From Acorus gramineus (taxonomy: Eukaryota; Streptophyta; Magnoliopsida; Acorales; Acoraceae), in assembly GCA_030737835.1 (NCBI GenBank), contig CM060854.1, positions 17,454,859-17,518,858 on the forward strand: a stretch of 64,000 bases of DNA, read 5' to 3'. The position numbers were made by a program, and so were the translations under genes. Positions within the stretch are counted from its first letter, which is position 1, and each line of letters starts with the position of its first letter. The notes under the pieces are model-generated. The model ran no database searches. It was not told the origin of the DNA and saw nothing but the letters and a program-made list of their open reading frames with translations. This document shows positions 57,701 through 64,000 of the stretch, piece by piece.

Positions 57701-58219
57701 TTAATAAGAGATTGTGGATTATTAAGATCTGAATTGTGGTCAATATTGTCTGTGATGCATGGGTTGTGCTATTCACTGAGCGTGTGGCTCACCCCTCGCA
57801 TATGTTTTTCCCCAGTTGCCACTGAGCCTGAGCTGGAGCCGGAGCAGCAGTTGGAGCTTTCTGAGGGATTCCTTCAGTAGCGGAGCAGCGCCACGTTCCG
57901 CGAGTGCCAGAGGCTATCAGCATCCCTTCTTGACTGTATGTATTTTATTTCCGTGCTTGCCACGCGTTTGTATATATTCGGTTGTATTTGTGTATATTGG
58001 CTCTCACAGAACAGATGATTGAGTATCGAGTCTGTAGTATGTTTATTTACAGATTCAGTCTTTTGCTTCCGCATTTGGTGTATATATCATGTCAGCCTCT
58101 TTCTTGTCTGTGTGTCATTCTGGTTGTTTGTGTATGATATATTATTGACCTCCTGTGTAGATTCTGATATTTTATATACACTTGCCGCGTCCTGGGGACG
58201 GCCGCCCTGGGGCGTGACA
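54750..58219 (+). repeat. 3' LTR of the chimeric element, 3,470 bp
   Basis: It is full length and colinear with the 5' LTR, with a TATA box at 55014-55021 and the same 184-bp and 61-bp duplications. In the first ~140 bases the two LTRs differ at roughly eight positions, mostly transitions. Confidence 0.95.
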
Positions 58220-58864
58220 CTACCACCACTCAACGGCCACCAACGGCCACCACAACCACTCCCAAACCACCAAGCCCATCTTCCATTCCCAAAAACACAC
58301 CTAAACATACATCTAGACAAGAAACAGAAGGAAATGAAGCTTACCCTAGGAGAGGAAGAGAAGGGGAGGAAGAACGGGTGCTCCTCTCGCACCGATTCGC
58401 CACCTCCAAGACCACCACCACCAAGACCTCCCCACAGCCCAAAAACCAGCTGAAATCAGAGGAGAAAAGAGGGCGTGAGAAGGGGTCACGCAAGTGGGAA
58501 CTCGAATCCGAGACCACCGGAAGGTAGATCGGGAGCTCACCTATCCTTTCTCTTCTTAGGGTTTCTTGATCCAACACCTCTAGCTAGGTCAAAAGGTGGA
58601 AAAAGAGAGAGGGGGAGAGAGAAAATCAATTGGAGAAGAAGATGAATAGTGGGGGAGAAGATATTTAGCTCACTTATAATCAACTCTCACTTAGATTAGC
58701 CTAACTAGGCTTAATTAGGGCTTAAGAGAGGATTAAGTGAGGCTTAAGTGAGCTTTGACTTGGGTCAACCCAATCACACAAAAAAACAAAAGGGGTTGAC
58801 CAAGTCATGGGCCCACTTTGACCAAGTCAAGTCTCCCAATGACTTCTCGCTCGGTCAAAACCCG

Positions 58865-61397
58865 GATACATAATCATATGTCCTGTGAGAGCCAATATAT
58901 CCACAATACATCAAAATACAATCCAAACTGGGTGCCCAAGCACAGAATTATATACATACAATGAAAAGGAAGGATGCTGATGGCCTCAAAACTCGAGGGA
59001 CGTGGCGCTACTCCGCTACTGGTGTAGTCGCTCGGGAAGCTCCTCCTTCAAGTCCGCCTCGGTAATCACTGAAGAAAATAATTATGCGAGGGGTGAGCCA
59101 CACGCTCAGTGAATAGCACAACCCATGCATCACAGTTCATATTAACCACAATTAATAGCAAAAAGCCTCAAAGTGGCATAAACAACACAAATCCGGGGGT
59201 TCGTTACATCGCCGAACCACCACACCCTCACCCTCACCCTCACCCCTCAATAGGTGACAAAGGATGTTGGGACTTAATAGGCTGATAGTCATCCTTACAC
59301 AATCCAGTGGGTCGCCACATCGCCGGCCCACCACACCCTCACCCTCACCCCTCAATAGGTGACATAGGCTCTTGGGACTGACTAGGCTGTTGGTCACCCT
59401 TGGTCCACCGATAGTCTCTCCCCACTCCGTAGGCCGTTTGGCCACTCCCACATTCGGCACAGTCCGTCTACCAAATCAGGAGGTGCCTACTGATGGGAGC
59501 CCCTGCACGGGACGACCTTTCTAACGCTGAGGTAGTCTCTATACGGATCCAACGAAGGGAACAGAACAGCCTATCCATCGCACATGATCCACTCGGATCC
59601 GTTGACAACACATCTCTACAACTCTAATGTCTTGAATTCTTCAGAATTCCACCAGCGCGCATAACCAAGATGCGGGGAAAACATAAGATAATATGAGGAA
59701 AAGAAACCTTGGGAGGCAACCTGAGGTCCCGATATAGGACATCCCGCCAACCAAACAAGGAACACGGAGTACCCTAGCCCGGGTCTCAATGTTGACCTCG
59801 CAAGGCCCCCTTAATATTCCCTAAGGCATGCTAAAAATATCTTAAGTCTGCATTTAATTTAATAAATCAAACTAATAGGACGCATGCATAGGTCGAGGCT
59901 TTCCTACCATGATAACGAGGTGACGAGATGCACCACCCGCACGGCCACCCGCGATCGGATGCACCGCCGTGCCTCAGCCCACGCACCCAGGCGCACCGCC
60001 GGCCCTTGCCCGCACGCCTGGACATGCTGCCGAGCCACCCTGGTGCCCCGTGCGCTCACTGCGCCCCAGCGCAGCAGCCCGCGCGCACACCGCACGCCCC
60101 GCGCTCCCAGCGCCTCGCCCCGCGCGCACCCAGCGCGCACCTCCGCTGCCCTCGCCTCGCTCCGCGCGCACCCCTCGCGCACCACCGGCTCGCCCAGCAC
60201 TCCACCGACTCGCCGCGCGCACACAGCGCGCCTGCGCCTCTACGCAGCGCTCCGCGCGCACGCCCCCACACGGCGCCCTGCACGCAGCGCCCCATCGCCC
60301 ACGACCAGCACCCAGCACACTCGCGCCCAGTGCCTAGCACGCGCGCCCAGCACGCCCTCCAGCTCCACCCGAGCGCACGCCCGAGCGCATGCCCGCGCGC
60401 ACGCATTCGCGCGCCCTGCCAGCTGCTGCGCCTGTGCTGCTGCCTGTGCTGCTGCCCTGCCCGAGGCCACTAGCCACCCTGCCCGAGACTGCCAACCCCC
60501 TGCCCGAGCCACCCTACCTCCTCTATCCGGCCACCAATCACCCCCCACAGCCACCAATCACCCCCCACAGCCACGAACGCCCAAACCCACCCTCCTAACA
60601 AGCATCTAAGCAAGAAAAGGAAGGAAAGAGAGCTTACCCAAAGGAGGGAGAGGAAAGGAAGGGAACCGGAAGCTCCTCTTGCACCGAATTGCCTCCCCAA
60701 AACCTTCCACCACCAAGATCTCCTCCTAGCCAAAGAAGGGCCGAAATCTGAGGAGAAGAGAGGGGGGGAGAGGGGATCAAACACTTCGGAATTCGAATCC
60801 GAAACTACCGGTAGATAGATCGGGACCAGATCTAACCTTTCTATGCTTTGAGTTTTAAGGTTCAAGCACCTTAGGTGGCTCAAATCTAAGAAAAAGAGAG
60901 AGGGGGAGAGAGAAATCTATTTTGAGAAGATGATGAATAGTGTAGTGCAACCTATTTAGCTCACTTAAGTAGTCAAACCAACTTTAATTAGGGTTAACTA
61001 GGGTTAAGGCTTGATTAATTAGGTTTAAGTGGGTTTTAAGTGGGATTTGACTTGGGTCAACCCAACCACAAAAAAAGACAAAAAGGGTTGACCAAGTCAT
61101 GGGCCCACTTTGACCGAGTCAACTCTCCCAATGACTTCTCGCTCGGTCAAAACCCGGATATGCCCCGGAACTGTGAAATTCTGAAACGTACCAGAATTCG
61201 ATGAAATTTTTGTGAGTGGCTTAAAATGGCACCAGGACACATAATATGCAGTTAGATTTTCAATCGGAGTCCTCAAACACAGAACGATAGCTAACAGTCC
61301 AAAATTTTGCAGTTTCGATTGAAAAATGAAAAAACTCAAAAACTGCCAAAATGCTCCAATGGTTACCAGCAGGCCAAAAAGTGACACATATATAACA
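58865..61397 (-). mobile_element. LTR fragment, type A1, minus strand, both start and middle deleted
   Basis: Its first ~160 bases are missing. It enters at ATAATCATATGTCCTGTGAG directly after the truncated LTR that starts at 46300. It ends normally with CATATATAACA at 61397. A second deletion of several hundred bases lies at about 59931, where GACGAGATGCA joins CCACCCGCACGGCC. This removes the mini-exon region and part of the GC-rich core. The right target copy would be ACCAA (61398-61402), and the left copy has been lost. Confidence 0.85.
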
Positions 61398-63530
61398 ACC
61401 AAGATGCGGGGAACATGTATAATAATAATAATAACAGGGGTATAATATTATTGGGAAAAGAAACCTTGGGAGGGCAGCACGAGGTCCCGACATAGGACAT
61501 CCCGACAACCAAACAAGGAACACGGAGTACCCTAGCCCGGGTCTCAATGTTAACCTCGCAAGGCCCCTCCCTATAATATTAGCTAAGGCATGCAATTAAA
61601 CATATTCTAGCATTTAATTTAATCAATTAAACTAGTAGGACGCATGCACAGGCCGAGGCTTCCTAGCATGAGAACAGGGTGACAGGATGCATTGGCCTTT
61701 ACACAACCTAAGGGTGCAAGTCCCTAACATACAAAGTCTAGGGGAGCATGCATACTACATTTTTCATGCTTGCATGGATTTCACATTACAACAGTTAATA
61801 TAATCCATGGTGCCCCAGGGGAGGACGGTACACGCCCAAGTGCGTATACGCCTCCCTACTGGGTTGGATTGTCCCACTCACCGATAGTCGGGTCGTCGCG
61901 CGACCGTCCGTTAAGATCTGCAAGATAGGGTAATTAAATCGGTGAGTATATTACCCAAATAAATCCACAAAAACATTAAAATACACAACACTCGGACAAG
62001 CGTACATACGGCCTGTACGCACGCGAGCCCCAGCACCCCAACTCACTCCCGAACTCCCGGGCAGCCGCACGCACGGCCACCAGCCCCGGGCGCACAGCCG
62101 AGCCCCGGCCCGCGCCCCCAAACGCCCTGCCCAGCCCAGCCCGCACGCCCGGACACCCTGCCGAGACCACCCGGGTGCATCGCGCGCTCACTGCGCCCCA
62201 GCACAGCAACCCGCGCGCACACCCGCATACCCTGCGCGCCATCGCCTCGATCTGCGCGCACCCCGCGCGCGCCACCGGCTCGACCAGCCCTGGGTGCACC
62301 CGCGCGCACTGTGCCCCAGCACAGCGCCCCGCACGTGCGCCCGCCCGCACTGCGCCCCAGCGCAGCGCCCACACACCTGCCCGCTCACACTCCCCGCTCG
62401 CACTGCGCCCTCTGCGCAGCACCCGCACATCACTCCGCTCACCACTCCGCGCGCACAGCATGCCCTGCGCCCCTGAGCAGCGCTCCACGCGCTCTCTGCC
62501 CGCACGGCGCCCAGCACCCGTGACCAGCATCTACGCCCAGCGCCCGCGACCAGCACCCAGCACCCGCGAACAGCATCTGCGCCCAGCGCCCGCGACCAGC
62601 ACCCAGCACCCGCGACCAGCCTCTGCGCCCAGCGCCCACGCGCACACCCGGCAACAAGAGCCAAACGCGCTTGGCAGCACGCGCCCAGTGCGCCTGCCAG
62701 CCTGCCCGCGCTGCTCGCCCGCGCGCACTGTCGAGGAGCCCGAGCACTGTCCGCCTGCCAGCCCGAGCACCGCCTGCCTGCTGCCCGAGCTCCTGCCTGC
62801 GCTGCCCTGCCTACCCGGGACAGCCCACCACCCTGCCCGAGCCACTCCACCACCACCCACCGGCCACCAACGGCCTCCAACCACCTCCAACTGCCATCGA
62901 CGGCCACCCACAGCCACCCCAACTCAAAAACATCATCCTATCAAGCATCTAAACAAGAAATTAAGGCAAGAAAACCTTACCCAAGGAAAGAAAGGAAGGG
63001 AAGGGGAGTTCGGTTGCTCTTCGCGCACCGAAACGCTTCCCAAGGATCTCCACCACCAAGACCTCTTCCTCCCTCAAATGGGGCTGAAAACAGGGGAGAA
63101 TAGAGGGGGTTAGAGGGGGCCAAACTTGTCAGAACTTGAATCCGAAACTACCGGTAGATAGATCGGGACCGGATCTAACCTTTCTATGCTTTGAGTTTTA
63201 AGGTTCAAGCACCCTAGGTGGCTCAAAACCAAGAAAAGGAGAGAGGGGGAGAGAGAAAATGAGTTGGGGAAGAAGATGAATAGTGTAGGGAAAGTTTTAG
63301 CTACTCACTCAAATAGTCAACTCACTTAATTAGGGTTAAGCAAGCTTAATTAGGGTTTAAGTGGGTTTTAAGTGGGATTTGACTTGGGTCAACCCATCCA
63401 CACAAAAAAACAAAACGGGTTGACCAAGTCATGGGCCCACTTTGGCCGAGTCAACTCTCCCAATGACTTCTCGCTCGGTAAAAACCCGGATACGCCCCGT
63501 AACTGTGAAATTCTGAAACGTACCAGAATG
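61398..63530 (-). mobile_element. LTR fragment, type A1, minus strand, truncated at both ends
   Basis: The sequence starts in mid-LTR at ACCAAGATGCGGGGAAC, exactly where the previous LTR ends, so that LTR was inserted into this one. It continues through the mini-exon region (near 61890), GC-rich core, leader and TTGAC-rich U3, and stops abruptly at ACGTACCAGAAT (63530), about 200 bases short of the expected LTR end. Confidence 0.85.
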
Positions 63531-63597
63531 GAGGAATCCCAAAGGTGAGGTGTTACAACTCTATAGAGGTGAGGGGGGAGATAGTGGGGTGATTAAT
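63531..63597. other. Short non-LTR spacer
   Basis: These 67 bases match none of the LTR types and show no coding signal. They may be host DNA at a deletion junction. Confidence 0.5.
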
Positions 63598-64000
63598 TGT
63601 CACACCCCAGGGCCGGCTGACCCCGGGACGCGGCAAGTGTATATATGATATCAGTAACAGGAGTTCAATAGCATACTCACACAACAGCTAAAAATGACAA
63701 CACAAGCAGGGCTGACATGATATATACACCAATAGCGGAAGCTAAAAGACTGAATCTGTAATCCAAAAACATATTACAGACTCGATACATAATCAACTGT
63801 CCTGTGAGAGCCAATATATACAATGACATCCAAATACAATACAAACGCGTGCCCAAGCACGGAATATAATACATACAAGCAAAAGGGATGCTGATAGCCT
63901 CTAATACTCGCGGGACGTAGCGCTACTCCGCTACTGATGAAGTCCCTCGGGGAGCTCTTCCTCCAAATCCGACTCAGATGACACTGGAGAAAAATATTAT
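63598..64000 (-). mobile_element. LTR, minus strand, cut by the window edge
   Basis: It begins TGTCACACCCCAGGG and follows the A-type outer end through the CTGTCCTGTGAGAGCC and GTGCCCAAGCACGG motifs to the conserved exon-3-like segment (complement near 63935-63985). A candidate left target copy is TTAAT (63593-63597). The rest lies outside the window. Confidence 0.85.

Larger units (their letters stand above)
48439..58219 (+). mobile_element. Chimeric, internally deleted chromovirus with type A2 LTRs
   Basis: Two full-length A2 LTRs flank only 2,867 bases of internal DNA, which comprise the primer site, gag, a foreign LTR-derived block, small pol remnants and a polypurine tract. Protease, most of RT, RNase H and nearly all of integrase are missing. 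The flanks share CTAC but are not a clean 5-bp duplication: ACACT lies on the left and CTACC on the right, and the left junction carries about three extra bases. The element lies within the GC-rich part of the minus-strand LTR that starts at 46300. If it inserted in this form it must have relied on proteins from another copy. Confidence 0.92.
46300..58869 (-). mobile_element. LTR, type A1, minus strand, truncated, split by the chimeric element
   Basis: It begins TGTCACGCCCC at 46300 after the potential target copy AGAAG (46295-46299). Its own sequence is 46300-48438 and 58220-58869. It lacks its last 250 bases or so: at CCCGGATAC (58861-58869) it fuses to another LTR. No second AGAAG copy is found. 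Two G-rich hairpin modules lie at about 46838-46990. Whether it was a solo LTR or part of a longer element cannot be decided. Confidence 0.88.

Overview
The window is nuclear DNA of a flowering plant. The evidence is Ty3/gypsy chromovirus retrotransposons primed by initiator-methionine tRNA, fragments of plant genes inside DNA transposons, and one intron-containing gene for a plant EPF/EPFL-type secreted peptide. The genus cannot be named from the sequence. AT-rich host DNA alternates with long tracts of retrotransposon LTRs, which make up roughly 84% of the window. Each LTR carries an extremely GC-rich core of about 1 kb. Most long open frames in those cores are shadows of CpG-rich repeats and are not genes.

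Layout. Positions 1-3280 look like the right part of a degraded CACTA-like transposon. It holds a temperature-induced-lipocalin gene fragment and a nested 1.35-kb hAT-type element with its own mitochondrial phosphate carrier fragment. Positions 3281-6965 are AT-rich DNA with local tandem duplications. Positions 6966-13078 are a minus-strand solo LTR split by a plus-strand solo LTR. Positions 13079-14687 are AT-rich host DNA. Positions 14688-44771 are one insertion locus, an old solo LTR (type C) that received a complete but inactivated 11-kb chromovirus (16098-27091) and a second solo LTR (28650-44533). That second LTR was hit three more times, and one of those insertions was itself hit. Every level keeps a perfect 5-bp target duplication. 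Positions 44772-46299 are a host island with the EPFL-like gene (45495-45875) and an integrase relic. Positions 46300-63530 are further minus-strand LTR pieces with a second, chimeric element (48439-58219) and deletion junctions. Another LTR runs off the right edge.

Three LTR types share the same outer end (GGGGCGTGACA) but have different starts. Type A starts TGTTATATATGTGTCAC and has two promoter subtypes: A1, rich in TTGAC cores, and A2, with a TATA box. Type B starts TGTTGTG(C/T)CTGTGTC. Type C starts TGTGATAACCCC. All A and B copies keep candidate splice signals around a 36-39 nt mini-exon, and a 1- to 4-fold repeated module of G-quadruplex plus hairpin.

No copy has an intact gag-pol. 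Most in-frame stops are TAG where CAG is expected; three of the five in the two elements can be checked against the other element. This is the pattern expected from deamination of CHG-methylated cytosine in silenced heterochromatin. The EPFL-like gene is the only host gene that looks intact.
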